A stretch of DNA of 64,000 nucleotides, from positions 66,504-130,503 of the forward strand of contig VZSF01006623.1 of assembly GCA_013398295.1 (NCBI GenBank). The letters are read 5' to 3'. This document shows positions 47,184-59,200 of this stretch, piece by piece (position 1 is the first letter of the stretch; the number at the start of each line of letters is the position of its first letter). The notes beneath the pieces are model-generated. The model searched no databases, was not told the DNA's origin, and worked only from the letters and a program-made list of their open reading frames with translations. This DNA is from Chionis minor. Its lineage: Eukaryota > Chordata > Aves > Charadriiformes > Chionididae. A program made the position numbers and the translations under genes.

Positions 47184-48910
47184 CGAAATCAATGCCTACA
47201 AGTCTGTAGCTTATCTGGTACTTTTATCCATTTATCCCTTGAATATCATTGAAAATTTTTGTCACTTTTCTCTTATCTCCCTTTAACTTGCCAGTATTTC
47301 TTGTCTAATCTTGCTGTCCGGAGGAGAATATGGGGCTGTAGGTGCACACCCATCAGTGCCGCTGCATCATCGCATGCCACCTTTGTACACCTGGCTCCAA
47401 CTCGCTGATCACTTTGTAGCCACACATATCACATGTTTGATTTGCTGTCCACCAGCAGTACGGTGAGCTTATGGCCTCTCAGAAGTTCCTCTGGAAGTCA
47501 TCACAGTGACAGTCATTCTGGGTAGGGACATCTGGGTGCACACGTGCATCAACCACCCTTCAGAAAATGTCACACTGCTTAACATACGGGATGTATTTAC
47601 TGGCTGCTATCAAGTGCTGCCGTAGAAAGCTTCTAGTTACTGCTGATGTAATCTGGAGTTGTGCTTCTCTTAGTATTTACTCTTCCACGTCCACCTTGGT
47701 GTCATCATTTGGAGTTGCTGCTAGTGCAAATCAGGTGCTTTTCAGGAGGTACAGAGAAGGATCGGTGCAGAATGAGCACTGAGAATTTGTGGTAGCCTCT
47801 TCCCATGGTTGTCATCGTCTCTTGTGTTGCAGTACGTGATGTAAGCTCACATTTGAGGCTGCTATGTGTCAAATATAAGCTAAGGAAAAAACAGAACCAG
47901 AATTAGGCTTTTTTGTCTGATTTTTGCCACAGAGGTGGATCCACTCACAAGAGCACAGCGATATGCTATAAGTCAGCTACAAATGACTAAACTTCTGCCT
48001 CTCTGAAGATGCGGTTTGGACACCCCAGTGATGCTGCCTCCAGTGGTGCTTTCCTCCCTGCAGTGACTAAACCGAGTGTCATTTTTCTCAGAGAATCTGA
48101 ATGTGCCTATGATCACATGGGAAAAAAAAAAAACCCAGTGGGGCATTTTCTTGGTCAACACCTCATGTTTGCATTCAGGCTGAAATCCTGCCTCCTCTAT
48201 GACCCACGGTTACTCTGTGTGTGGGCGAAGAGCTAACCGCGGTGGATGCACCTCTGCGCTGCGCAGGCTGCAGAGAAATGCTTTCCTCCTTCCTCGGCAG
48301 GGTGGAGGCAGCAGGCAGAGGTGGGGCTGGAGGGGAGCCAGGCGACGGCCAGAGGGCACTCAGCCCTTCAGAGGCAGCGAAGCTCTCTTGAGGGTTTGTA
48401 GACATCAACTGCACCTTTGCTGCACCAGGTTTTGTGCCATGTGGGAGGGATCCCTTCTCTAGACTTTACCTTTGAGGCTGAGCTTGCAACTTTAATGCAA
48501 TAAGCAAGTTTACACACACGGTTTTAAAAACACTTTAGTGACTTGGAGATGCCCCTGAAACATGTCTGTGATACAACACTCTTCTCGTTGCTTTTATCAG
48601 CAGCGTCCCAAAATGGAGCAGCTGAGCACCCACTAAGAGCAAGGGCGCGGTTAGGACTGGTTAGGGCTGGTACCAAAGGGTTTGCCCGAAATATTTCATC
48701 TTGTCTTTTCTTCAAGAATCTGGGGCTGTCCGCTCTGCAAAGGTGTTTACCTTGAGGCCTGGGCTCATCAACAATGTTTATATGCAGGGAGGCCACACGT
48801 GTTTGATGTGGCGGTGGAGGAAAGTTGCTAAGAGCCATAATGCTGCTGATCAGTGACTTGAGAGACTCCTCTTCAAAGCCCTCTTTTGCCAGGATACCTT
48901 CTTTTACATG
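47184..48910. other. Non-coding sequence, nothing recognised
   Basis: A moderately GC-rich part (48230-48380) with scattered CpGs; frames on both strands without recognisable product. No nameable repeat. Confidence 0.55.
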
Positions 48911-49000
48911 GTTTCCTTGGCCCTCAGTTTCTAATCAGTAAAATGGGAAAAGCAGCTCTTCCTTACTATTTCCAGTCTACTAAAATCGTCAGCGGTGAGA
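48911..49000 (+). repeat. MIR-type SINE fragment
   Basis: TGGCCCTCAGTTTCTAATCAGTAAAATGGGAAAAGCAG matches the MIR stretch CCTCAGTTTCCTCATCTGTAAAATGGGGATAATAG closely. The rest of the element has decayed or been lost, so the ends are approximate. Confidence 0.65.
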
Positions 49001-52000
49001 AGGTTTTAAGTGTTACGGGAAGACCCAGGTGGGTTCAGCCTCCAGCTTTCAAGAAAAATGTGTCAAGAGCTCAGATATCAAGGTGCTTGGCCCCATGAGG
49101 ATAACTCCAATCTGCAGAGCGCATATAAGGGGTAGGATGGGATGTCCCCTCCCACTTGGAAGGTTGATGCCAGGATGAGCCCCTTTAAGAACAACGCAGC
49201 TCCAAGCTTTGATTACAGACTAGTGGATAGCATTTTGTGAAGCTGGCAGAAACCTTCTGGAGATGCAAACCGTTAGCTTCTGCACGCAGCTCCTCCTCAG
49301 CATTTTGTGCTAGACGGGATAAAGTTTTGTGTCATCTCTCATATTTCTAGAGAAGCTGGATTTTTGGATGAGAAGGTGCCTGTGATTTCAGACAAAACAT
49401 AGATCCTGAAGTGGCTAATCTGCAGAAAGAAACTAATGCCTGCCTTAAAAAGGTACACTTTAGGCAACCCAACCTATTGACCTTCTAACTTTGGACTGCC
49501 AAGACTCCTTGCTCAGTACATCTGTTTTTCTATGTTTTTGCCTGTAATTATGTTGTCCTCTGCAGTTACGATCGTGGTTTATCCTACTTTAGAAATGTTA
49601 TGTTTTGAGGTTAACTTTCCCAGGGGGTATGTTTGTTTCTTTCTTTTTTCCCTTTCTTCTTTTTGTCAAAGCAAACAAAACATAAAATCCCACTTGCTAA
49701 ACAGAAGCCAGGAAGAAACCTATTAGAAAGAGTTAAAGCACCTTGCACTGAGGGGACGCGTCTGTCAATGAGAAATACTGTATAATGTGGTTACTTGAAA
49801 ATGGCAAATAGTCCTGCATCTTATTGAATGAAAAAGGACAAATGTCACAGAGCCTGATGGAAAAATAAAGATAAGGTTAGGGGTCACGTGACCCAGACGT
49901 GTCCCCTGCTGTCCACATGAAGGGCGGCTCTCCCTGCATCTTGCTGCGATTCCTGCTTTTTGCTCTGTGTGGACAAAATGATGATTTATGGCTCCTGCCG
50001 TGGGGGTGGGGGCATGAGTTTGCAGGCAATTTCTAATTCCCTGCTCCTGAGCGTAAAGCAAAGATTCTTTTCATGTCTTACAAACAAGCCGTGATCGTTG
50101 GACGGTGCCACTCTGAATGTTATTTATAAAAATCACTTTGGGGACTCATTAAAGTTCCAGTCCTGCCCCAGTGAAATCGATAGAGGAGTTTTGCCATTGA
50201 CTTCAAGGAGGAAGGATGAGACTCTCTCATCTCCAGTATATTCCGATGTGTCACATCACGGTGTTAGCACACACAAGGAGTAATAACTGTGGGAAGGGGG
50301 TGGCTTTGCACGGTGAGACACAAATCACACTCCCAGGATGAAGCATCTCTCTGCAGTATCGTGTCAGGGGATGCTGCGCTCTTTGGGGTGTCCAGAGTCT
50401 GCAGACAGACCGACAGATGCAAATGGTCCTGGCCATCTTCGTCACCCTGCAGGGAAGGGCCAAAGGACGAGGCGCATTTGGTGGCTTTATGCTGTTTAAG
50501 TTTGAGAGCATTCTCCCTCCAGCCAGACGGAAAGCAATACCGTATGGGCCAGGTGTTTAAAGTGGGATCTGACTAGAGACCAAAGCTTTGCATGTCAGCT
50601 CTAAATTTGAACTGTAAGTAACAATTTCCAGTATTAGGCCTGTTGTATTATGCCATGTTGTATTTCATTTAGAAATTGAGCAGTGTCCAAATGCTATTTA
50701 TTGGAAACAGTGGACTTTTTCCACTGAAAAATATTTGTGGTGCTCTGGCTCTTCTGAATAACTTTAAGTTTGTTTGGTTTCGCCTCATCTGACTTTTAAT
50801 TTTTTTTTTCTTGGGAACAAATTGAATTTTTTAAAAACAATTTGATTTAAACTGAAACTAATTATTGCCTCCATTCTTCAGTGAAGAAAAGGCAGACTTT
50901 TCCCATAGAGCTAATTTCTCTAGGTTTTTTTTTTTAATTTCATGTTATCCTAAGTAAGGAAACTGCATAATCTTAGGACTGTAGTAGTTTAAAAAGAACA
51001 TACTGACTGAAAATGCGTGCTGTATTTTTCTGGCCTTAGTACTACCATGTACCTAGTTCCTTATTTTTTAGCATACAAGAGCAGAAAAGTAACATTTTGA
51101 CCTTCTTAATCATATGAGTGAAATTTTGGGGTTGAAGCAGGTTGCCAGGAAGTACTGTGGTCTATATTATGCTCTGAGTAAAGCTGAATGTCCACGTGTT
51201 TAACCTACTGCAAGGCTTTAGGACAGATGAAGCCCATTTATGTCTGCTTGTTGCTCCACTGCTATGTTGAGATTCCTACTTAGGAGTCAGCGGCTGTTAC
51301 GAACATAGTTATGCAAAAGGAAATTGAGATTAGTTTGGGGTTTTTTTTCCCCTCAAATTCTGAAATGTGTTTGTCAAGGAATCAAGCAATTTGAGGACTG
51401 ATTGGACTAGATGTTACATTGATATAAATGTTGTCTATTGAATAATGTCTACCTCCACCAAAGGAAGATTTAGGACACTTCGTGAATTTTAGCCCCTGCT
51501 TGTATAGACGTGAGTGTATCTATTCATTAGCACTGCTTGCAGGATCAGTATTTTTGTGCGTATGTGCATCTGCAGTAGCTGTATCTCTCTCACAAAACAC
51601 CTCTAGGGTTTTTTCTGTGCAAACGTGGAGCTGAATAAAGAATATTTCTACCAGGCCAAATCCCCATTGAGGAAGAGAGCAGCAGAGACTTATAACTACC
51701 CCTGGTTCAGACCCGAAGAAAAGTGTGTTTCTTCCATCTAATTCAGTTGATCCAACAGATTACAACCTCTCCTTACAAACTATGCCTTGCCTTACTATAC
51801 CCTTAGCCTATCATGATCACAGCCCTATAACTACTCTTTGATTCGCATAATCATAGTATTAATTGTACGACTAATTTACAGTTATTTTGCAAGCTGGAAA
51901 TGATTCGTTCAAACTGTTTGATTAGGACTTGCAAAATAGGTGGCAATCAGAGAATTTTGGGATGCACTTGTGAATGGGTTGAAAGCCAGAAAAGCAGGGC

Positions 52001-52489
52001 TACAATCGTCATAACCAAGCAGGTTACTCAAAGCTAGCTATTTTCTGAACAAAAACCCACTTACAACTACAGCTCATGCTACATTTCCTCTTCAAGGGAT
52101 AGTTTTAGATGCAAATTCATTTACAGAGGTAGATGAGATGAAATGTGCGACAGACACACCTGACTAACTCGCATTTTGTATCTCTAACACTCAAAAGTAC
52201 AATGCTTATGGTAATGAATTTTATCTATTACAAGGGAAAACAATCACCTTTGATGACATTATAGAATAAACACATTTAACAGCATGCTGAATTGCTGAAG
52301 TATCATTTTCAACGACCTCATTAGTGTCACTTAATTAAAACTTCCTGCTCTTGACTTTGATGCTGGTGCAGGCAAAAACACAGAGGGAATTGAACAAACA
52401 ACAAAAAAGGGAGGGGTATTTTCTAGTGATAAATAGCAGTAGTTGCTAATGAAACCAAATTATGTACCTTTTTCCTGCAACTCCGATAA
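49001..52489. other. Non-coding sequence, nothing recognised
   Basis: Apart from the CACGTG palindrome at 49881-49894, AT-rich non-coding DNA. A G-poor strip (51730-51890) was considered for mitochondrial origin and not accepted. No gene or nameable repeat. Confidence 0.5.
49881..49894. promoter_or_regulatory. Perfect 14-base CACGTG palindrome (E-box)
   Basis: GGGTCACGTGACCC is a perfect inverted repeat. GTCACGTGAC is the preferred site of bHLH-leucine-zipper factors such as USF and MITF/TFEB (CLEAR-type). It stands alone, away from any visible promoter. Binding is unproven. Confidence 0.45.
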
Positions 52490-52800
52490 AATAATATGAA
52501 ACACACAGCAACTTTGCATCAAACAAATTAATCAGCCGTCAGCAGATTCGCCTGATAATAATCTCCTGCCCTTATTGATAATTTAAGAAAAAAAGTTGTT
52601 TTTTTCTGTACACAATCATTAGGTTGGTGATAATTAAAGCTTCAGCTTCAGAAATGCCATAATAACCATTAATTAGCAGGATGCTATTTTCAACATAATT
52701 TGCTAATTAGGGAGGGAGCTTATATAGTGTACGTTCCTAATTATGAAAGGGTCTTGCGCTGTAGACTCATGTGACTGGAGTGTAAATGAAACCATTATGG
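52490..52800. promoter_or_regulatory. Candidate conserved non-coding element with phased TAATTA cores
   Basis: Four TAATTA cores lie at 52631, 52670, 52704 and 52738, spaced 39, 34 and 34 bases. Other motif-like pieces are AAATTAATCAGC and GATTCGCCTGATAATAATC. Repeat-free and AT-rich with CpG retained. This is the most enhancer-like block of the window by eye. Homeodomain binding is inferred, not shown. Confidence 0.4.
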
Positions 52801-53739
52801 GGGTCCTGGCAAATTTTAATTATTTATTTTAAAAGTATATTTTATTCAGAAATAGCTAGACAATTTAAGCATGCAGAGTAACTGCTTTCCCTCAAAATCC
52901 CTTTCCCTGCACTGGCACATTTTACCCGTCAAATGCAAGATGCCAAGTGTTCTGTTGGATAAACTCCACTAATTTCAATAAAATTAAGCTGGCAGAAAAT
53001 TCAGCTCAATATATTTCCTTCTTGTGGTTAGAGGACAGAGGCCAAATATTGCATCGATTGCTGTGTTCTGATGTTCTAATTTCAGGGCAGAAATTGTGTA
53101 CCTGCTGCTTGAGTAGGATAAATTTCTGTTTCTCTGTCAGACCCAGTTTTGAGTACAGGAGACAAAAAATACTTTTTTTTTTTCTATCCCATTCAACTAA
53201 GGTGCTTGAGTGTCAGGTATAAGTCTTTTTTTTTTTTTAAGAGATAAAACAGCATACTTTCTGAAATAGAATTTGATTAAACACATTCTTTAAAAACAGA
53301 GAGGCACTAGAATATGAAAAAAGGGGCTAAGGTAACAGAAAAAATACAATTTATAAAGATAAATTTTGTAGCTAGTTCTATATGTTGCAGTGTCCCTCTG
53401 CCTTACAAAGCAAACTACTTCATAGCCTTAAAATTAAGCATATGCTTAGTTTCAGCATCTGGGCTTATAAATGTATTAGATATGTTTAATCTGTACCTAC
53501 ATTTGTAATTATACATATATTTTTCCAAATCTGTATGCATATATATACACCTAAAAGCAGACATGCATATAAACCATATACATATGTGCACTTATATTTT
53601 TTTATCTTTACAACAATGCAAAACCAAAATGCCACTGTCATCCACAGATACATATTCTTGCTTCCTGAATTGTAATAGTTGATTTCTTTGAACTGTTTTA
53701 CCTTGTTTCAAATAAAACTATATTTCTCTTTCCCTTTAA
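52801..53739. other. Non-coding AT-rich sequence
   Basis: Contains T runs (53170-53180, 53227-53238) and a degenerate TATA/CATA-rich stretch (53505-53600). No gene. Confidence 0.55.
53505..53600. repeat. Degenerate ATACAT/TATA-rich low-complexity tract
   Basis: Alternating AT and CATA units (ATACATATAT, GCATATATATACAC, CATATACATATGTG) form an imperfect microsatellite. Confidence 0.6.
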
Positions 53740-54080
53740 AAGAAATGAAAACTTAATTCAATAATAAATGAGCTCCAGCTCGGCATAAGAGTCACTTAAC
53801 TTAAATCTTTTTGTAGAGGTTCCCACTTAAGCAGCTTGAAAGACAGTAAATCACGTTGGGGAACGGACATCCCAGCTTCATTGCCACGCTGAGGAGCGCT
53901 GAATTAATGGCCACCTCTTTAGAATGTATGGATGTGCCTCCCAGCTGCTGGGCCTGACAGTGTTATAGCTCAATTAATGTGATTTTGATGTAATTGCAGA
54001 TAGGGAACATAGCGCCTAAAAATTATATTTTGCCATAAGAATTATATTTTATCATCCAGATGTGGGGATGAATATGCTAA
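53740..54080. promoter_or_regulatory. Candidate conserved non-coding element
   Basis: Repeat-free with GAGCTCCAGCTCGGCATAAG, AAATCACGTTGGGGAACGGAC, GCTGAATTAATGGCC and CTCAATTAATGTGATTTTGATGTAATTGC. A 19-base-period pair of AATTATATTTT (54021 and 54040) closes it. CpG-bearing segments within AT-rich DNA suggest constraint. Inference only. Confidence 0.33.
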
Positions 54081-55724
54081 GTAATGGGGCTTCTATCTAT
54101 TTTTATTTTCTAGTAACTTAGTTAACAGAGAATTGTATGGTTTAGTTGCTGCCAGTTGCAACTGCTTGAAGGTCTGCATGGGAGGCAAAACATTGTTACG
54201 GTTGCTTAGCCTGCTTGTGGCTAGTATGTCAATTGATTTTGTTGTCTTATGAAGCAGTGCTCGTGAGATGCTGTAGGAACATCTCCTTGGCTTAGAGCAA
54301 GCAGGTAGATGTTGGAGGTGGTTTTGTCCTAGTTGCAAGCACTAGTGGCTGTGATTGTGCTGCATTTGCTTGTTGACCACGAAGAACCTTTGCTTCCCTA
54401 GGAATCAATAAAAAGGAAAGTAGGGAAGAGTTTCAGATTATTTCTCAAAGCATGTATGGCAAAGAGATGGAGAAGGAAGATGCAGAAGGGGTTACTGCAA
54501 TGAGGTTATACGGGACAAAGCATTTTAGACCGTGAGTCTTCTGGGGCAGAGGTTATCTTTTCTGTGCCCAGACAGGAAGGTTACAGGAAGTTACAAGGAT
54601 AAGTGATAGTTGATTCCTGGATTGCCCTATTGCTCTGGAGGTAGAGAAAGGGTAAAGGAACTCCTATTTACAGAAATCTGTATTTCCACACTTACTCATG
54701 TATTTTCCTTAAAACAGCATGCATAAATGCTTTCATTTACGCTAAAGACATGGAGCAGAGCATGTACAGAACATAGGAACAGGTAAAAGCTGTACCCAAA
54801 CAGCTAGACCAAACTCTCAGGCATTATAACAGATTTACAAAAGTAAATGACAGGAAAATGCAGGCTCCTCCCATCAGGTGAGCTCTGAGCTGATCAGTAA
54901 CGCTCTTGCTGCTTGGTTATGAAGGCTGTTCACAACGCACGTCATTGTCTCTGACCTCAGTAATATAACTACAAAGATCTCCTTATCCTTTTACTACAAA
55001 GTGAAATAACGTGGACTTAGACAGTTATGAAAAATAATGGAAGCCAACCCATTTGGTGTTTACCACTTTTTAACAGTTTCTCTGCTACGTGACTGGTTTA
55101 TTTGTTGTAATTTCAGACCGTCTCGCTAGCACTGTACTTTAGGGCAGTCCTAGTACTCTGCTTGTCTGTCACCCACTGTTTGCTAGTCAGAGTGGGGGGA
55201 TTTGTACAGCACCTACAACTCATTGTCAGTGACTGTTGAGACTGTAAATCCCTGTGCTCTGATCAGCCACTATGGTGTCTCAGCTCCTATAGGCTCCAGG
55301 ACTTTGATTTCTTGTGATGTTTACAGCAAATACGTTGAAAGGGCTGGCTTCCCATCCGCTTCAGCAGAGACAAATCCCCTGATATACCTTTGAAACACAA
55401 TTTTCAAGGTACTTAACCACCTAGTACTTTCAGAAGGTTTCATTTTTAGAGAGGTTCTTGGTTTAATACAAAGAGAGCCTTATACAGTGTCTGATATTGC
55501 ACAGAGCTTTCATGGGGAGATGGACTAAGGCTTCAGTATTTCCTGTTCCTTGGTACGCCACAGTGGGAGCAGAGGAAAAACGGATTGGGGGGGGGGTGTG
55601 CAGCAAAAAAAGCACACAAGAGCAACACGATTATGAAACCTCAACAGTTGGCAGGGAGTCAAAGTGTAAATCCCAAAGCCTCCTTTTATATGTGTACTTT
55701 TAAGCTGACTGGATTGCAACTTGA
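54081..55724. other. Non-coding sequence, nothing recognised
   Basis: A G-run of 10 lies at 55587-55596. No gene or nameable repeat. Confidence 0.55.
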
Positions 55725-55885
55725 CTATCTGAATAGGCCACAGTAAATTAACGTGGAGAAATCTTGCCCGCTAATATCCCCGACTCCTGGGCAGCTATTA
55801 ATGGATGGTGCCCAGCTTCCAATGCATTTATTAAGAGATTAACAATAATGTTGCAATATTTCACCTCATTAATGCAATTACTTCG
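55725..55885. promoter_or_regulatory. Candidate conserved non-coding element beside the CpG island
   Basis: AATTAACGTGG, GCTAATATCCCCGACTCC, GCTATTAATGGATGG, ATTAAGAGATTAACAATAATG and CATTAATGCAATTAC pack homeodomain-type cores just upstream of the island. It may be a proximal regulatory element of whatever starts there. Inference. Confidence 0.33.
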
Positions 55886-56041
55886 CGTTATCAGCCTTTG
55901 GCCTCGTGCGGCGAGCTCCCCCTGAGGCCTCGGGGGCTGGCCATGCCTGAGGAAGCCTGCGGGGGAGTTGGTGCGTGCCCACAGTTGTCATTGTTTCCCC
56001 TGTCCAGAAACACCGCAAGACAGCACAAACCCCTCCAACCC

Positions 56042-56042
56042 N
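56042..56042. other. Single undetermined base in the CpG island
   Basis: One N inside the most GC-rich DNA of the window. Flanks do not repeat each other, so unlike 21634 there is no sign of an unmerged overlap. Confidence 0.95.
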
Positions 56043-56099
56043 GCGCCAGCAGGGCCGCGGCCCCCGGCGGCGAGCGGCAGGCGCAGTGCGCGGCGGCGG

Positions 56100-56113
56100 C
56101 CGCCAGGTGGCAG
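56100..56113 (+). promoter_or_regulatory. CTCF-type binding motif
   Basis: CCGCCAGGTGGCAG, preceded by GGC, agrees with the CTCF core CCRSYAGRKGGCRS at all or nearly all positions. CTCF sites act at chromatin loop anchors and insulators. This one is inside the CpG island, in plus orientation. Occupancy cannot be judged from sequence. Confidence 0.6.
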
Positions 56114-56143
56114 CGCAGTGCGGCCTCGCGCGGCCGCTGCCCC

Positions 56144-56148
56144 ATTGG
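56144..56148 (-). promoter_or_regulatory. CCAAT box
   Basis: Plus strand reads CCCATTGGCC, so the NF-Y site GGCCAATGGG is on minus. It lies about 40 bases left of the YY1-type site, close for a CCAAT box but within a plausible promoter layout. Confidence 0.5.
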
Positions 56149-56184
56149 CCGCGGCGGCCGGAATCCTCCGCCGGGTCCCGCTCA

Positions 56185-56196
56185 GGCGCCATGTTG
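56185..56196 (-). promoter_or_regulatory. YY1-type motif overlapping an ATG
   Basis: Minus strand reads CAACATGGCGCC, matching the YY1 AANATGGCG core. YY1 sites often sit just downstream of transcription starts of CpG-island genes and overlap a start codon. The plus-strand ATG at 56191 is part of the same bases. Confidence 0.45.
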
Positions 56197-56240
56197 TGGT
56201 GGCCCCGTCGGCTGCTGCCGGCCCCTTTCTCAGCGTTGAC

Positions 56241-59200
56241 ATCCCTGCCTTTCCTTGGGGTTTTGGGCCGTCCCTCTCCATCATCTGCTCCCGTACCTCC
56301 TCTGCCCTTGTTTTTGTGCTGTTAAGTTCACTGAGAGCAGAAACGCCCTGTGCCCCGAAGCGAGCGGGCCTCCTGCGCTTTCAGGGCCTTCTCACAAGTC
56401 CCCCAGCTCTATGGAGAAGGTGGCTGTGTCATGGCGGAGCTGTGGGGGTGGCGTGCGGTGCTACCATGAAGGGACGGAGGTGTGCAGATGCACTGGGCGT
56501 AGCCCCCGCACCTGCAAGGCAGGGCCGAAGGAAGATGTCTGGCACGGGCAGAAGTGAGGGCTGGCAGCCAGCACACCCCAGCGCGCCGTCACCTGTTCTG
56601 GATGGATGTGTTCAGAACTTAATTCATAAAATTCACCAGTTGGGTGAGCACAGCTGATGCAGATGGGAGGTCTCAGGTATAAACCACAACAGTGGTGCAT
56701 TGCTATCATTGAGTTTCAGGAGCTGGCTGGGTTGTTGGAAAAAAAAAAAAAAAAAATCTGGAGAGCTTACACAGCTGCTGTAAAATATGTCAAGTTGTCC
56801 TTGGCTGCTACAAGCTGTCCTGGCCAACGGGGATGGGTAACCAGGTAGAGGTGCACCTTCCAAGGTGCTGTTGTCTCCTGAGAGTTCCCAGCTGGCCAGA
56901 TCCATGGCTTTTGGGGCGTGTTTTTGTTGGGTGAGCACATGAAGTTGCCATGTTGGTACTGCAAGTTGGATCCAGCATGAGCTTTTTCACTTTTATGACT
57001 TTTACTCACTATTGCACTCCAACAACAGTAGAGAGAGTTCAGATTATGCTAACACTTTAAGTAAAGGAATGGATACTAGTAGAGTTTAGTAGTGTTAGCC
57101 ATGGCCATAAATCAAACCAGGGCTTACAACTTCAGGTTAGATACCAAGGCAGACCGTGTTGTCCTCTTGCCTTCCTATTTTTCAAATGTAAAAAAGGTGG
57201 TGTAAAGGATTTTTGTGGTTTCACGTAGTTTAGCTTGGTAAGATAGCCCAAAGAGGAAAGCAGTGCAAGAGGACTAAATTTTATTATTAAATGTAAGTTT
57301 GAGGATTAACTTGTGCAGTCATTGTTGTGACAACAGCAACAACAACAACAAAATCATTGTGTAATTGCCATTCCTTCTACTAGAGACTTTCTAAAATTTC
57401 AGATTTGCTCAAATCTATTTGGATTTTCTTCAGCCAGTTCTTTGGAGTGAGAAAAAAGCATGACATGTTTTAACCTAAGGCTGTTTTGGGACAGTTGTAA
57501 CTCACTGAAAACAGTTTCACATGAGCACTCTTTAAGCCTAGATCACACGCAGTGTTTCCAGTTATATTGTGGGCTATGTCAGATGAAATATTTAAACTGA
57601 CAAAACCCAAAAATGGCCATTGCAAAAGTTTTCATTTCTTAGCTATTAGCAATTTGCATAGGATTACAGGAAAAAAAAAAAAAAAGATAACCTATCATGA
57701 AAACAAAACTAGGTTGTCTCCGGAGACTTTGATATGTTTCATGATTTACTCAGCTGCAAGTTTTCATTTTTTCCCCGCCACTTTCCATAGGCACATGCAA
57801 CCAGTCTTCACACTTCTCAGCCTTCTTCTGTGATTGGTTGTTGTGGCTAGTACAATACATGCAAGTATGTAAATCTTTTTAGAGCTTTAGTAATTTTCGT
57901 AGCTTCGTCAACCGCTTATTGTTTCGAGAGCAATATTTTAGCCTGAGCTTTTCATTAAGGGGCATTGAAGCTCCCATTGTCATTGTTTGATAATGTTGGT
58001 CATTATTATACCTCTTGTGTGGTATATACTTGGAAGGCCAAGCTGTGGGCTATGTATAGGTTTCCATAATATATTGAAGAGATGATCCGTTTTCTGTAAA
58101 AGTGGTTAGAAGTGGTTTTTTTGACAGGGAACTGGATGAAAACTTGTTTTTTGGGGGAATTCCAGCAAAGAGTTGATTGTGACCTCTGATGCTCTGTAGT
58201 GTCAAGGACAGATGGGAAGATGGTATGAATCAATATATGTCAACTGCACAGATGGTACAGTCATGCAGTGTCCATATCCTGATCTCCTATCCCTTTGAAA
58301 AAGAAATTAATAATTCCTTCATTATAGGCAATAGCTGCCAACCAGCTGAAAGATCATACTGTGACTTGGGGTGAAATTCTCTGCAAGGTTTCTCTGCAAC
58401 AAGGAAGCTTGACTGAATGTTAATTTTTTAAGTGGGCTTGAGATTGGTATTGACCTATCTTTGGGCGTAGAAGGGCTGCAGGGCAGGCTGCAGCGTGGAA
58501 CACAAGGAACATGGCAGCAGCCACGGACCATCAGTACAGGGGGAGATTCGGGGTGTGGAGGTCTGCGGGGTGGCAGAGCAGCTTCACCTCTGCCCCGGGG
58601 TGATTCACGGGCCTGAGGAGGGTGGCTCTGCCCTGTGCCAAGCTGCTGGAGACATTATCTCATTTTCAATGCCCTGTATAAGATGATAGCAACATGTGGC
58701 TTTTGGAAATAAAATCTGGGAAACTTGGGACACTTTTCTGATAACCAGATCCTCACTGGAAGATGAGAGTGCTGCCCTTGCCGTTTTATCATGCTTTTCC
58801 AAAAGGCCCTGCTTCTGTAGACACGCAGCCACTTGAGAATTGCAGTTAATGACTGTTCATGCCTGTCTGTTTTAAAGCTTGTAATCCCTACAGCTATGGA
58901 GAAAACCAACCAGCCAGCCTAAAAATAATTAAAAAATTAAATAATCAAAGCTCCTCTTTGGGCTCACAAGAGCAGTGGACAACTAAGACAACTAAGAGTT
59001 CCTGAAGTTTCAACCAGTCTTCTGACTTCAGTGCAAGCCAGCAATGGTGTCAGTTCTGGGACTACTGGATGACAGTATCTGTGAAGTAGAAGCCAAATAA
59101 ATGGGCTGAGGTGGCTTCTTGCACACGCGGGGAACCCTTGACATGTAAGTTTTCTATGTTGCACTGCTCAGTGGGAGAGTACCAGTTTGTCCTTGTCTTT

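Larger units (their letters stand above)
55890..56240. promoter_or_regulatory. CpG island, candidate promoter
   Basis: GC jumps sharply from AT-rich flanks and CpG is dense (CGGCGGCGG, CTCGCGCGGCCGC, GGCCGCGGCGGCCGG). A CCAAT box (ATTGG, 56144-56148, inverted) and a YY1-type site (56185-56196) lie in the usual promoter-proximal order for rightward transcription. A plus-strand ATG at 56191 opens a 44-codon frame (MLWWPRRLLPAPF...) to a stop at about 56325; its Arg/Leu-rich start could be a presequence or chance. I cannot identify a gene. Promoter of an lncRNA or of a gene with distant exons is plausible. Confidence 0.6.

Noticed and set aside
51730..51890. G-poor, mitochondrial-looking strip (possible NUMT)
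   Set aside because: Composition resembles a mitochondrial heavy-strand gene and one frame is open under the mitochondrial code, but I could not match it to any mitochondrial protein. Search against a bird mitochondrial genome would decide.
55968..56657. 229-codon plus-strand frame through the CpG island
   Set aside because: Its length comes from GC-rich DNA poor in stop codons. It spans an N, competes with open frames in other phases and on minus, is Arg/Ala/Pro-rich without domain, and has no splice support.
56190..56756. Possible processed retrocopy ending in the A18 run
   Set aside because: No recognisable parent coding sequence, no target-site duplication seen, and the A run is one of several similar A/T runs in the window.
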